Positions 1 to 8,393 of a stretch of DNA of 27,261 bases are shown here, one piece after another. The notes below the pieces were generated by a model. The model was not told the DNA's origin. It did no database searches and saw only the letters and a program-made list of their open reading frames with translations. Where the stretch lies: NCBI GenBank assembly GCA_035296965.1, contig DATGZX010000103.1:1-27261 (forward strand), given 5' to 3'. Numbering within the stretch: position 1 is the stretch's first letter; each line of letters starts with the position of its first letter. The translations under genes and the position numbers were made by a program. This stretch comes from DATGZX01 sp035296965 (GTDB taxonomy: Bacteria > Planctomycetota > Planctomycetia > Gemmatales > Gemmataceae).

Positions 1-2
1 AC

Positions 3-818
3 GGCGCCTATCCACAATATGAATTCGATCATCAGGACCGCGCGTATCGTCCACACCGAACCCAATTTCAGGTTCCCAATTTATCGCTGCCCAGGGATCT
101 CGGGCAGGGTCGGCTGAATAGCCGAATGAGTTTGCTGCAAGGCATCGACCGGCAAAGGGGCTGCCTGGACCAACTGGCCAGCAGCACCAGTTTTGATGCC
201 TATCGACAGGCAGCGATTGCATTACTCACGGATCACCGAGTGCGCGATGCATTCGACATGGCAAAGGTCCCCGGCAAGGTACAAGATCGTTATGGCCGTA
301 ACGCCTTTGGCTGGTCCTTGCTGATGGCGCGCCGGCTGGTCGAGGCAGGCGTCAATTTGGTGCAAGTGAACCTTGGTAATAACGAAACCTGGGACACGCA
401 CGGAAACGCCTTTCCGCACTTGAAAGACAAGTTGTTCCCTCCGACCGACCAGGCCTTATCCGCGCTGCTGGAAGATCTTCATACGAGCGGACTCCTGGAA
501 AGCACTCTGATCGTGATGGCGGGAGAATTCGGCCGGACACCCAAGATCAGCACACTGCCGCAGTTTTATAAGTTGCCTGGACGAGATCATTGGGGGGCGG
601 TGCAGACCGTGTTCTTTGCCGGTGGCGGCGTTCGAGGCGGGACGGTCGTGGGCGCGTCGGATCGAGTCGCGGCCTATCCCAAGGCAGAGCCCCAAACGCC
701 GGAGAACCTCGCGGCGACCATCTATCACGCCCTAGGCGTGCCGCAGACCGCGCATTGGCGCGACGCCGAGCAACGGCCTCACTACGTGTACCACGGTGAT
801 CCCATTAAGGGCCTATAG
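3..818 (+). CDS. DUF1501 family protein, 3' part (5' end outside window)
   Basis: The reading frame is open from the first bases of the window through position 126, where an internal ATG occurs. The upstream residues (GAYPQYEFDHQ, NLSLPRDLG, RLNSR) fit the DUF1501 pattern, so the gene starts before the window and about 271 residues are visible. DUF1501 proteins belong to the alkaline phosphatase/sulfatase-like superfamily, are usually Tat-exported and are very abundant in planctomycetes; their substrates are largely unknown. Visible family features are NLGNNETWDTHG, VMAGEFGRTP, the GRDHWG block that supplies metal-ligand-like His/Asp, and the C-terminal ATIYHALGV. These genes often follow a DUF1549/DUF1553 cytochrome-like gene, which would lie upstream of the window. 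The stop is 3 nt from the convergent DUF1080 stop. Confidence 0.9.
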   Translation, partial: GAYPQYEFDHQDRAYRPHRTQFQVPNLSLPRDLGQGRLNSRMSLLQGIDRQRGCLDQLASSTSFDAYRQAAIALLTDHRVRDAFDMAKVPGKVQDRYGRNAFGWSLLMARRLVEAGVNLVQVNLGNNETWDTHGNAFPHLKDKLFPPTDQALSALLEDLHTSGLLESTLIVMAGEFGRTPKISTLPQFYKLPGRDHWGAVQTVFFAGGGVRGGTVVGASDRVAAYPKAEPQTPENLAATIYHALGVPQTAHWRDAEQRPHYVYHGDPIKGL

Positions 819-821
819 CGA

Positions 822-1547
822 TTACTTCACTGTCAGCAATTTGTTTTCCTTCGGGAACGTCTCCAGTTTCAGTCCCTTGAAGCGGACTTCCTGAGCCACT
901 TTGTTGGAATGCAACTGAAGGCCGATGGGTCCTTCCTTAATCCGATTAGGTTCCGGATCGCGCCAGTCGACCACCTGTACGCCGTTGATCGCGACTCGAA
1001 TGCGGTTACCCTGCGCTAGGATCTCGATGTCGTTCCAGTCGTGTTGCTTGCCGACTTTCTGGGCAGGCTTGCCATTGACCGGCAGGCCATTGCGACCGAA
1101 AAGGTCATAGAGCCCATAGCCCGACGGGAACATGACCAGGTGACCGGCGTAGGTGTGCTCCGAGCGATCCTTCTTCGGTTGCTTGCTGACGTCCGGTTTC
1201 ACTTCTCCCCAGAAGGCGATGCCGGAATGCATTTCCGATTCGACCAGCTTGGCGGAGAAAGTTAGTCGAAAGTCGCTGTACTTGTCGTTCGTATGCAAAT
1301 AGGTGCTGAAGGTCAGCGGCTTCTCGTTACGGCCGACGATTTCCCCATCTTTGACCGACCACAGGTCCTTATACCCTTGCCAGCCTTCGAGCGTCTTGCC
1401 GTCGAACAGATCAACGTTCTTGGTGTCGCCCTCCCTGGGAGGCACGACCACATCAGCAGCATTTTTCTTCTCGTCGGCGACGCCTTGGAGCGCGAGCGCA
1501 CCGAACAAGGTCAGCATGGCCAATGACACAAGGAAGTTTCGTCGCAT
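822..1547 (-). CDS. Secreted DUF1080 (3-keto-disaccharide hydrolase-type) protein
   Basis: 241 residues. The frame is open further upstream, but the ATG at 1547 begins a good Sec signal peptide (MRRNFLVSLAMLTLFGALAL, cleavage near VAD) and has AAAGGA about 7 nt upstream; the 33 extra upstream residues do not look coding. After a short linker comes one DUF1080 beta-jelly-roll (about residues 40-233). It has the family hallmarks LFDGKTLEGWQG, WSVKDGEIVG, HSGIAFWG, the HDWNDIEI strand and a closing QEVRFKGLKLE. DUF1080 domains have a concanavalin-like fold, and some members hydrolyse 3-keto-glycosides; the substrate here cannot be read from sequence. It faces the DUF1501 gene tail to tail. A second, more distant DUF1080 protein is at 21890-22678. 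Confidence 0.9.
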   Translation of the reverse strand: MRRNFLVSLAMLTLFGALALQGVADEKKNAADVVVPPREGDTKNVDLFDGKTLEGWQGYKDLWSVKDGEIVGRNEKPLTFSTYLHTNDKYSDFRLTFSAKLVESEMHSGIAFWGEVKPDVSKQPKKDRSEHTYAGHLVMFPSGYGLYDLFGRNGLPVNGKPAQKVGKQHDWNDIEILAQGNRIRVAINGVQVVDWRDPEPNRIKEGPIGLQLHSNKVAQEVRFKGLKLETFPKENKLLTVK

Positions 1548-1656
1548 GGGAGAGTCCTTTTGAAAACAGCCAAAACTAGGAGGAGACAAACCCTTGAGGC
1601 GATTATACAGGGTGTGGTCGGTTTGGCATTTCCACCTGCCGGCCAAAGCGGTGAGG

Positions 1657-1677
1657 AAAAGGTGTCAGGACCCTTTT
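1657..1677. repeat. Left terminal inverted motif of transposase relic
   Basis: AAAAGGTGTCAGGACCCTTT and one further T read on the plus strand. The inverted partner is at 2036-2055, and the pair brackets the decayed transposase; the transposase stop codon lies inside this copy. From memory, GTGTCAGGAACC-type motifs commonly flank REP-associated transposases in many bacteria. Confidence 0.65.
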
Positions 1678-2034
1678 CTGCGTTTAGTTTCCGCTCTTTT
1701 GGCCGGCCGGCCCCGCGCCCGGAACGTGCTCTCCAGACTCAAGCGTTCAGCCACCCGTTTCGACCACCGCTCCAGACCGAACGGCTGCCCGCGCCGCACG
1801 CACCGTCGCAGTGCCTCCACTTCGGCCTCGCTTTGCGCACGGTTGACCTCCTGGAGCCAGGTCGACGGGCTCGGCCAGCGGCCAGGGGCTCAGCAGCGAT
1901 GGAACGGGGCTTTCGGCTTGCTGACGGCGCCACAAACTGCACCAACGTCAGGCTTCAGCGCGGCGCACCAAGCCCGCCCGCAAGTCGTTCCGCTCCACGT
2001 AGCGGCAGACATGAAGGGAATGCGTGTCAAGCTG
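1665..2034 (-). pseudogene. REP-associated / IS200-like (Y1) transposase, C-terminal relic
   Basis: Read on the minus strand, the stretch keeps the C-terminal third of the RAYT-like transposase family. THSLHVCRYVERNDLRAGLV is followed by a TGA where the family has Trp (AEA-stop-RW), then CSLWRRQQAESP and SPWPLAEPVD. One inserted base then shifts the frame, and WLQEVNRAQSEAEVEALRR, RRGQPFGLERW and GRPAKRAETKRRKGS-stop follow in the new frame. The N-terminal half with the HUH motif and catalytic Tyr is missing; the 5' side abuts the GTGTCAGGACCCTTT motif. It therefore carries a nonsense mutation, a frameshift and a 5' truncation, and cannot encode active transposase. The relic and its motifs fill most of the gap between the DUF1080 and M28 genes. 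Confidence 0.75.
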
Positions 2035-2035
2035 T

Positions 2036-2055
2036 AAAGGGTCCTGACACCTTTT
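2036..2055. repeat. Right terminal inverted motif of transposase relic
   Basis: AAAGGGTCCTGACACCTTTT, the inverted partner of 1657-1677. A second, shorter TCTGACACC copy follows directly (2055-2063), so this end carries two head-to-tail copies of the GTGTCAG motif. Confidence 0.65.
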
Positions 2056-2250
2056 CTGACACCGCATCCTGCACAGACTGGCCAAGCTTGCGCGTTTTGC
2101 GAAGCTCTGCGGAGCCTGCCGGAAGCGCCGGCCGACGCGATCCAAGCGGCTAACGTCGTCGATAAATTGTTTTGCGTGCGCCGGCCCCACCGAGTAGCAT
2201 AACTAGCGATCTCGCCGCTTCCAATGTTACCGCATCTTCGAGAGGGCATC

Positions 2251-3987
2251 ATGCACCGCTTATGTGAACGACGGACTGCTAGGTTCGGCTTTTGTGTCGC
2301 CATGCTGGCGACGCTTGCCGTCTTGACTTCCAGCTGGCGCGCGCAGGCGCGCGGGGATTCGTCCGCGCCTGTAGCGGCGAAGACCGATACGCTTTCCACT
2401 CCGTCAGCTCTGGATCAAAAGATCCTGGCCACGGCCAAAGAAGGCTCCGAAATCATGAGCAACTTGACGTACATTAGCGACGTCATCGGGTCACGGCTTA
2501 CCGGTTCCGCGGCGCTCAAGCGCGCCAACGAATGGACCGCGGAAAAAATGAAAAGTTACGGCTTGAGCAACGTGCATCTCGAGCCCTGGACCATTCCGGT
2601 CGGTTGGGAACGCGGCCCGGCTTCGGGACGCATCATCGAGCCCAACGACGGCGTTCATCTTTCGTTTGCCTCCATGGCCTGGACTCCCGGCACCAAGGGC
2701 AAGGTGGAAGGCGAGGTCGTCATCATCAAGGCCACGAACACGAAGGAGCTGCAGGCTTACAAGGGCAAGCTCAAGAACGCGATTGTTCTCCAGGGCCCTC
2801 CCCCAACCGTCGCGCCTGCCAGTGAAAAGATCGATATCTTTGGCGGACGCCCGCGGCGACGCAACGCCGACGGGCCCGGCGCCCGGGGCGCACCCCCAGG
2901 TAGCCCCGCACGCCTGAATCCTGCCGGGCCTCCGCCGGGTGCTCCCACTGGGGCTCCAGGAGCACCTCCGGCCAAGGCACCAGCCGCTCCTCCGGGCGCG
3001 GCACCGAGTGCGACTCCTGGTGGGGCACCAGGTTTCAATCGCGATGCCATGATGGAGAGATTTCGCCGCACTGGAGAATTTAGAAGAGAGTTGAGCGCGT
3101 TCCTGCGCACGGAAGGCGCGCTGGCCATCATGACGGACTCCGGCAAGCCCCAGGGTCTGCTCAATATGACCGGCTCCTGGCAAGGGCGCGATCGCGCGAG
3201 TGCTGGCGAACCGCTCCCGACCCTCTTCGTGGCCCACGAGCACTATTCCTTGCTCTATCGCCTGGCTTCGCGGCCCGCTCCGGCACGCACGCGCATCGAG
3301 CTTGATATCCAGAACAAGTTCATCCCCGGCCCGATCGCCGTCTATAACACGGTCGGCGACATCGTCGGCTCGGAGAAGCCTGAAGAATTCGTTGTCGTCG
3401 GCGGACACCTCGACTCCTGGGACTTGGGCCAGGGAACTACCGACAACGGCACGGGCAGCTCCGTCGTTCTTGAGACGGCGCGCATCCTGTCGAAACTCGG
3501 CGTCCGCCCGCGGCGCACGATCCGCTTCATCCTGTTTACCGGCGAAGAACAGGGCTTGCACGGCTCACAGGCCTATGTGACTGCGCACAAGGACGAAATG
3601 CCACGAACCTCCATGTGTGTGGTCCACGACCTGGGCACCGGCAAGGTGACAGGCCTGGGACTGATGGGGCACAAAGACCTGCAACCGATCCTGGAAAAGG
3701 AACTCGCCGGCCTCAAGCCGCTAGGCTTCACGGAATTCAGTCCGGGCAGTATGGGCGGCTCCGATCATGCCTCCTTCAATAGGGCCGGCGTACCAGGATT
3801 CTGGTTCATTCAGGAAGGAGCCGAGTACCGGCTCACGCACCATTCACAGAGCGATACGCTCGATAAGGCTCAGGAAGCCGACCTGGTGCAGGGAGCCGAG
3901 GTCATGGCAACCCTTGCCATGCACGTGGCCAACCTGCCCTCGCTGCTGCCTCGGCCGCCCGCTGCTGCGGCTCCTCAGACCCGATAG
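2251..3987 (+). CDS. Secreted M28 family zinc metallopeptidase with Pro/Ala/Gly-rich insert
   Basis: 578 residues from the ATG at 2251, chosen because GAGAGGG lies about 5 nt upstream and a signal peptide follows (hydrophobic FCVAMLATLAVLTS, cleavage near AQA). The ATG at 2224 has no ribosome site. The C-terminal half is a di-zinc M28 domain of the carboxypeptidase Q/aminopeptidase kind: VVVGGHLDSWD (His386, Asp388), TDNGTG (Asp398), FTGEEQG (Glu432-Glu433), HDLG (Asp460) and LTHHSQSDTLD (His530/531). All expected metal and catalytic residues are present, so it should be active outside the cytoplasm. The N-terminal half resembles a protease-associated region and is interrupted at about residues 197-261 by a disordered PPGAPTGAPGAPP-type stretch. 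A stem-loop terminator follows at 4025-4094. It appears to be a single-gene unit. Confidence 0.93.
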   Translation: MHRLCERRTARFGFCVAMLATLAVLTSSWRAQARGDSSAPVAAKTDTLSTPSALDQKILATAKEGSEIMSNLTYISDVIGSRLTGSAALKRANEWTAEKMKSYGLSNVHLEPWTIPVGWERGPASGRIIEPNDGVHLSFASMAWTPGTKGKVEGEVVIIKATNTKELQAYKGKLKNAIVLQGPPPTVAPASEKIDIFGGRPRRRNADGPGARGAPPGSPARLNPAGPPPGAPTGAPGAPPAKAPAAPPGAAPSATPGGAPGFNRDAMMERFRRTGEFRRELSAFLRTEGALAIMTDSGKPQGLLNMTGSWQGRDRASAGEPLPTLFVAHEHYSLLYRLASRPAPARTRIELDIQNKFIPGPIAVYNTVGDIVGSEKPEEFVVVGGHLDSWDLGQGTTDNGTGSSVVLETARILSKLGVRPRRTIRFILFTGEEQGLHGSQAYVTAHKDEMPRTSMCVVHDLGTGKVTGLGLMGHKDLQPILEKELAGLKPLGFTEFSPGSMGGSDHASFNRAGVPGFWFIQEGAEYRLTHHSQSDTLDKAQEADLVQGAEVMATLAMHVANLPSLLPRPPAAAAPQTR

Positions 3988-4026
3988 GGCCGAATAGGAC
4001 TATAGGGCCAATTGGACTTATAGGCC
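3984..4026. repeat. Imperfect 18-bp tandem repeat over the M28 stop codon
   Basis: ATAGGGCCGAATAGGACT (3984-4001), ATAGGGCCAATTGGACTT (4002-4019) and a partial ATAGGCC (4020-4026). The TAG stop of the peptidase lies inside the first unit. Confidence 0.6.
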
Positions 4027-4094
4027 GCGGATGAACGCAGACCAGGCGGATCGGCAGTGATCCACCTGAAAAGCGTTCAGCCGCGGTCTTTTTT
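4025..4094 (+). terminator. Intrinsic terminator of the M28 gene
   Basis: A long interrupted stem: CCGCGG-A-TGAACGC (4025-4038) pairs with GCGTTCA-G-CCGCGG (4073-4086), and an inner AGG/GGATC helix closes on the loop GGCAGT. TCTTTTTT follows at 4087-4094. Orientation and T-tract fit transcripts coming from the M28 gene. Confidence 0.7.
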
Positions 4095-4123
4095 GAGTTT
4101 GTGCCAGGGGATTCGCGGTCGCT

Positions 4124-4152
4124 GTAGCACAAGCTTTAGCTTGTGCCGCTAC
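4124..4152. repeat. Palindromic intergenic repeat, copy 1
   Basis: GTAGCACAAGC-TTTA-GCTTGTGCCGCTAC, a near-perfect hairpin. It is related to the second copy at 4196-4220, 43 bp downstream. The core GCACAAGCT(T/A)(A/T)AGCT(T/C)GTGC is of a kind I recall as a dispersed repeat. It may also protect or end the minus-strand operon transcript, but no clear T-tract is present. Confidence 0.6.
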
Positions 4153-4195
4153 ATCAACCAGGCAGGAAAATTAGATCTGCTCAAGAATGGGAATT

Positions 4196-4220
4196 CAGCA
4201 CAAGCTAAAGCTCGTGCTGC
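4196..4220. repeat. Palindromic intergenic repeat, copy 2
   Basis: CAGCACAAGC-TAAA-GCTCGTGCTG plus C: a hairpin with one G-T pair, the same core as 4124-4152. It lies 26 bp beyond the stop codon of the sulfatase-like gene. Confidence 0.6.
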
Positions 4221-4246
4221 AGCGAACAACGACCACGCAGGGAAAA

Positions 4247-5800
4247 TCAAATCTTTTCGAAGAAGTGAAGATGGTCTCTTCTCATAGAACTGTGCCGTAG
4301 GAATTCGGCGAACTGGTGGTGCAAATCGGCTGCCCGCTCCTTTTGCTGTGCGATCACATTCTGCAAGCAGCCCGGATCGGCCTCGAGATTGTAAAGTTCC
4401 GGAACCAGTTTCTCTCCCGTTAATGGCGCGAGCACGCGCTGTTCGCTGTCCACGCTGGCCGTGCGGTCGCCTGGAGCGCTGGAACCCTGACAGCCGAAGA
4501 CCAGGAGCCAGCGGCCGTCCGTGATGCTCGCCCGCTCGGTGGGCTGCGGCCGTTTCATGCCAGGATGCGAGAGGGTTGGCGAGTTGACGGCGATCTCCGT
4601 GACCTTTGCCGACTTGCCCTGGAGGACCGGCCACAGCGACGGGGCCGCGAACGAGGGCGGCTTCTTGATTCCAAGGAAGTCAAGCACGGTCGGAGCCACG
4701 TGAACGGTTTGCGTCAGCGCTTCGATCTGTGCAGCCGGCTTGCAGCCGGGATAGTGAGCCAGCATTGGAACCCGGCAAACTTCGCTATAGAGCGGCAGAC
4801 TTTGAAACTTGCTGCCCCGGATGAAGGCTTTACCGATATAACCGTGCTCGCCGAGGTAGAAGCCATGATCGGCGATGAAGAGCACCAGCGTGTTCTCCAG
4901 CAGGCCGAGCCGCTCCACTTTTTCGAGCAAATGGCCCACCCACCGGTCAACGAGACTAGCCTCGCCCGCGTAGAGGGCCCGGCAATGGCGCAGCTCGGCC
5001 TCGCTCAGGAAGTCGCGCCAGCGGTCGTAGCGCGGGTAAATTACTTCCTCGCCCTGGTAGCCGGGATCGTATTTCTCAACGTAGGAGTGCGGCGGATCCC
5101 ACGGCTCGTGCGGGTCGAAGGTGTCGACATAGAGGAAGAACGGCTGCCGCTGGCCGTTCTTCTCCAGCCAGTCCGCCGCGGCACGCATCGTTCTCGAACA
5201 GAAATAATCCTCTTCAACCCTGCGATCCGAGACGTTGCGGAGGTACTGGGTGACGGTCTTGTCGCCGCCGCGGAGCTTGTTCGAGGCGCAGGGAAGTTTG
5301 ACGTGGATAGGCTCCTTGCGGTAATCGTCGTTCTCCTGGCCACGATTGATCCGGACAAAATCGAAGTTGCGCTGGTAGTTGTAATTGGGCCGGAAGGGAT
5401 GCGGCGTGTCCGCAACCAGGGCCGTGTACACGCCTGCCGGGCGCAGCACATCTTGCAGCGTCACCGTCTCCTTGTCGAGGGCCGACCACGGCTTGAACGT
5501 GAAGGTGTAACTCCCGGTCAGGATGTCATGCCGGGCCGGAACGGTCGGGAAGGAACAGAGGAACGTGTTCGCACATCGGACCGACTTCCTGGCGAAGGAA
5601 TCCAGGTGCGGCGTTTGGATCCACTTGCCGCCGAAGCAGCCAAGGGCATCGCGGCGCATCGTGTCGGCGATGATGAGAATAACATTGCGCTTGCCCTGGG
5701 TCGGGGCAGCGGGTGCAGGTCTGGCCACGGCCAGCGCGGCAGCGCCGGCGCAGGTTGTGTCGCGGAGAAACTGACGGCGGGAGACTGTGCGGCCGGCCAC
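4247..5800 (-). CDS. Tat-exported sulfatase-superfamily hydrolase with Thr at the formylglycine position
   Basis: 517 residues. GTG at 5800 is the only start, because an in-frame TAG lies just upstream; GAGAGAAAGAG precedes it. A Tat-type leader (SRRQFLRD then an Ala-rich segment) suggests folded export. The fold is that of sulfatases and phosphodi/monoester hydrolases: metal site IIADTMRRDALG (Asp46), substrate block TPHLDSFA, FIADHGFYLGEHG (second metal Asp-His) and a following Lys. The nucleophile motif CxPxR is replaced by Thr86-Val-Pro-Ala-Arg90 in FPTVPARHDILTG; the R-to-LTG spacing is exact, so the alignment is firm. Thr cannot be converted to formylglycine, so the enzyme may use Thr as a nucleophile, as NPP-type phosphodiesterases do, or act on non-sulfate esters. 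It is the last gene of a probable three-gene operon, 61 nt after the PPC-domain gene. Confidence 0.88.
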   Translation of the reverse strand: MAGRTVSRRQFLRDTTCAGAAALAVARPAPAAPTQGKRNVILIIADTMRRDALGCFGGKWIQTPHLDSFARKSVRCANTFLCSFPTVPARHDILTGSYTFTFKPWSALDKETVTLQDVLRPAGVYTALVADTPHPFRPNYNYQRNFDFVRINRGQENDDYRKEPIHVKLPCASNKLRGGDKTVTQYLRNVSDRRVEEDYFCSRTMRAAADWLEKNGQRQPFFLYVDTFDPHEPWDPPHSYVEKYDPGYQGEEVIYPRYDRWRDFLSEAELRHCRALYAGEASLVDRWVGHLLEKVERLGLLENTLVLFIADHGFYLGEHGYIGKAFIRGSKFQSLPLYSEVCRVPMLAHYPGCKPAAQIEALTQTVHVAPTVLDFLGIKKPPSFAAPSLWPVLQGKSAKVTEIAVNSPTLSHPGMKRPQPTERASITDGRWLLVFGCQGSSAPGDRTASVDSEQRVLAPLTGEKLVPELYNLEADPGCLQNVIAQQKERAADLHHQFAEFLRHSSMRRDHLHFFEKI

Positions 5801-5861
5801 GCTCGGGACTCTCTTTCTCTCGATGAGGTGCTACGTTGCTGAGTCGTGTTCGCGATCGAAC

Positions 5862-8393
5862 TCACTTGGCGACGGTCAGGTTGAACTTGATATCCTGAGC
5901 GATCGGCGTCTTGCCGTTGACCTTGCCGCCGACGCGCAAGATCCCGTCGGAGATTTTTCCGGGCTTGACCCCCGGATCGGTATGGAACACGAGCTTGGCG
6001 TGCCTCTCCCCGGGTTCGAAGACCACTTCGTCAACGTGAATCCCCACGGTTTTCGGCGGCAGTATGAACTGACAGTGCAGGTGCTTCACCAGGTCGTGGT
6101 AGGCGGCCACTTTGACGGTCGCCTTGGTTTCTGTTCCCGGTTTCAGCATGAGGCTAGCCGGCGTCAGCGTGACCGTAGCCCACTGTTTCGGCAGGACTGA
6201 CAGGCGAATAGGGTTCGACGGTTGGCTCAGGAAGACGTTGGTCTTTTGCTTGGTCTTCGGATCCACGACGTAGGGAACCTGCGTTTGGCCCACAACCACC
6301 AGGGTATAGTCACCAGGCAATGCCGATGGATTGACCGTGAAGACAATGTTTGCGGTGTCCTTGCCCGGAGGTACGGTCTGGGGCTGAGCATTCCTTCTGG
6401 GCGTCAATACGGGACCTGCAGGGGCGATACTGACCGTGGTCGGCATCTTGGTCGCTGGGTCCTGTCGGAACAGCTTGATCGGGATGGTTACTTGGCCACC
6501 CTGGACGGCAACCGTGTCGGTCATTTCTACCGTGAGGCTGAAGGGAGCGCGCTCGCGCACAGCCAGCACCAGGTCGTGATCGATGCGGCTGATAGTGGGA
6601 ATGTTCTGCTGCGTGACAGGCCAGGTGATGGTCGCCGGCCGGGCGTCGTGCACGATTTTTCGCCCCTGGATAAACGCAGTGCCTTGCACCTTGATCGAGC
6701 CGGTCCAGAGCCGCGCGTCCGGGGCTGCGCTGACCACGAAAACTCCCTGCTTCTGGCCCGGCCCGATCACCTGGGGAGCGGCGGTGACACCGGCGGGCAG
6801 GTCTTCCGCGCTCAGGGTAATTTCGCCGTTCCAACCGTCGAGGCGCCAGACGAACACCGAGTAGTAACTGCGGCCGCCGGGCAAGAGCGTGCAGGCATCC
6901 GGGCTGTTTGTAGCGGGAGGCATGACAATCAGGCGGAAATCAGGCTCTTCGGGCGTGATACGCAAGCGATAGACGCGTCGGGGGCCTGCCTGGCTGTCGG
7001 CATCGCGGCACGCTACCAGCAGATCGTATTTGTCGTCGGCGGGTGCCACGAAGTGGTAGTGCGGTGGATCGAGCGTGCGCGTGAAGAACTGCTGAGGGCT
7101 CAAGGAATCGAGATCGTCATCCAGTTCGCGGAGCGTTTGCTTGGTTTGCCCGCGAACCATTGTGAGGTACATGTCGGCAGGAACGCCCAGGCGATCTGCG
7201 AACAGCTCGATTCCATAGGCGTCGCCTTTCCTGGCTGTGAAGCAGTACCAATCCCGGTCGTGCTTCCTGTCGATATGGCCGGCGATCTCGCAAGGTAGAG
7301 TGATTTCCTGCGCCGTCTCCATCTTGCTGTTGTGCTCGTTATCGAGCACCACGGGCGCCTGGGCATAGGTCAAGAGGTAAGGATTCGAGGTCCCCGCGGC
7401 CGAATGCAGCCGGTACTCGAAGCCGTCCAGGGCCGACATGCGTGGTGCCACTCGCCCATAATAGGCCAATTGCCCGGCACCCGGCTTCCAGTCGACTTCG
7501 ATCTTCTCCAGCACGCACTCGTCGCTGATAGCCGAGGGATCGCGCTTGCCGCCTGGCAGGTTGCGACCAAAGATGGTCAAATGCGTTCGCTGCCCGGCCC
7601 GCACCATCGGCGGATACACGGCATCGATCCAGGGACCGGTGGAAATCGTGAGACGGTAGAACTCCTCCGCACCGCCCAGAGCATAGGTGAAGCCGTGCAT
7701 GCGGATGTAGAAATCGCCGTCGTTTTCCAGTGTATAATCCAGCAGCGCGTCCAGGTCCTGATAGTGATGATTGGCGGCCAGCTCGTGCCCCGCGCTATCG
7801 TATAGCTCCAGGGCGGCGCGCAGCCGGCTATCGATGCTCGAAGCGAGACAGCTCAGAATAACGCGCTGTCCCTTCTTGCCGGTAAAGACGAAATAATCGA
7901 CGTCGGTGGGGCTGCTGATGACGCCGTTCACTGTGATATTCAACGGCACGCGCTGGGCTTGCGTCACATCATTGTTCGGCTCCTTCTCGCTGATCTCCGG
8001 CAAATCCCCCACGACAAAAGCTCGCGGATTGCTGATGCCCCAGCGATTGACCACGCGGACATCATGCAGCCCAAACGGCACATCTCGCCCAATGGTTACC
8101 CGAAACCTGGCCTGAGGCTTGGGCGCCGGCTTTCCCTTCTTCGGGCTTGCGGGCGGCGGGACGGCCTCTGCCTTGATGCCTGGGTGGCTGAAGAGGAGTT
8201 CTTGTGGATCATCCAGGTTCTGTCCGTTGAGCGTCACCTCGACGCTGCTGCCGGCTCGTCCTCCACACGGCGACACGACCAGCAACCGTGGCCGCGGCGG
8301 CCCGGGCAGGGTTTTCTGCTGCCCTGAAGCTTGGCCAAGCAATAAAAACGGCAGGAGGACGCAGAAGATTTCGAGTATGCCGCAGCGCTTCAT
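5862..8393 (-). CDS. Secreted protein with two PPC domains and Ig-like repeats
   Basis: 843 residues from the ATG at 8393; an in-frame GTG at 8405 is the alternative, and neither has a strong ribosome site. A signal peptide (CVLLPFLLLGQASGQ) leads into an IPT/TIG-like segment (VSPCGGRAGSSVEVTLNGQN). The first PPC domain (about 133-251) has EKEPNNDVTQAQ, DVDYFVFTGKKGQ and YRLTIST; the second (about 349-486) has MDTAQ-like METAQEI, DRDWYCFTARKGD and YRLRIT. The C-terminal 350 residues are beta-rich repeats resembling bacterial Ig-like or CARDB domains. No catalytic domain is visible. PPC domains are carbohydrate- or protein-binding modules of secreted enzymes and are widespread as stand-alone proteins in planctomycetes. 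It sits between the giant protein gene (115 nt) and the sulfatase-like gene (61 nt), same strand, which suggests co-expression at the cell surface or periplasm. Confidence 0.85.
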   Translation of the reverse strand: MKRCGILEIFCVLLPFLLLGQASGQQKTLPGPPRPRLLVVSPCGGRAGSSVEVTLNGQNLDDPQELLFSHPGIKAEAVPPPASPKKGKPAPKPQARFRVTIGRDVPFGLHDVRVVNRWGISNPRAFVVGDLPEISEKEPNNDVTQAQRVPLNITVNGVISSPTDVDYFVFTGKKGQRVILSCLASSIDSRLRAALELYDSAGHELAANHHYQDLDALLDYTLENDGDFYIRMHGFTYALGGAEEFYRLTISTGPWIDAVYPPMVRAGQRTHLTIFGRNLPGGKRDPSAISDECVLEKIEVDWKPGAGQLAYYGRVAPRMSALDGFEYRLHSAAGTSNPYLLTYAQAPVVLDNEHNSKMETAQEITLPCEIAGHIDRKHDRDWYCFTARKGDAYGIELFADRLGVPADMYLTMVRGQTKQTLRELDDDLDSLSPQQFFTRTLDPPHYHFVAPADDKYDLLVACRDADSQAGPRRVYRLRITPEEPDFRLIVMPPATNSPDACTLLPGGRSYYSVFVWRLDGWNGEITLSAEDLPAGVTAAPQVIGPGQKQGVFVVSAAPDARLWTGSIKVQGTAFIQGRKIVHDARPATITWPVTQQNIPTISRIDHDLVLAVRERAPFSLTVEMTDTVAVQGGQVTIPIKLFRQDPATKMPTTVSIAPAGPVLTPRRNAQPQTVPPGKDTANIVFTVNPSALPGDYTLVVVGQTQVPYVVDPKTKQKTNVFLSQPSNPIRLSVLPKQWATVTLTPASLMLKPGTETKATVKVAAYHDLVKHLHCQFILPPKTVGIHVDEVVFEPGERHAKLVFHTDPGVKPGKISDGILRVGGKVNGKTPIAQDIKFNLTVAK

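Noticed and set aside
2491..3561. 356-codon minus-strand ORF over the M28 gene
   Set aside because: Antisense to a gene with all M28 metal ligands; no recognisable domain.
4565..5842. 425-codon plus-strand ORF over the sulfatase-like gene
   Set aside because: Antisense shadow; the minus strand has clear Tat leader and superfamily motifs, the plus translation has none.
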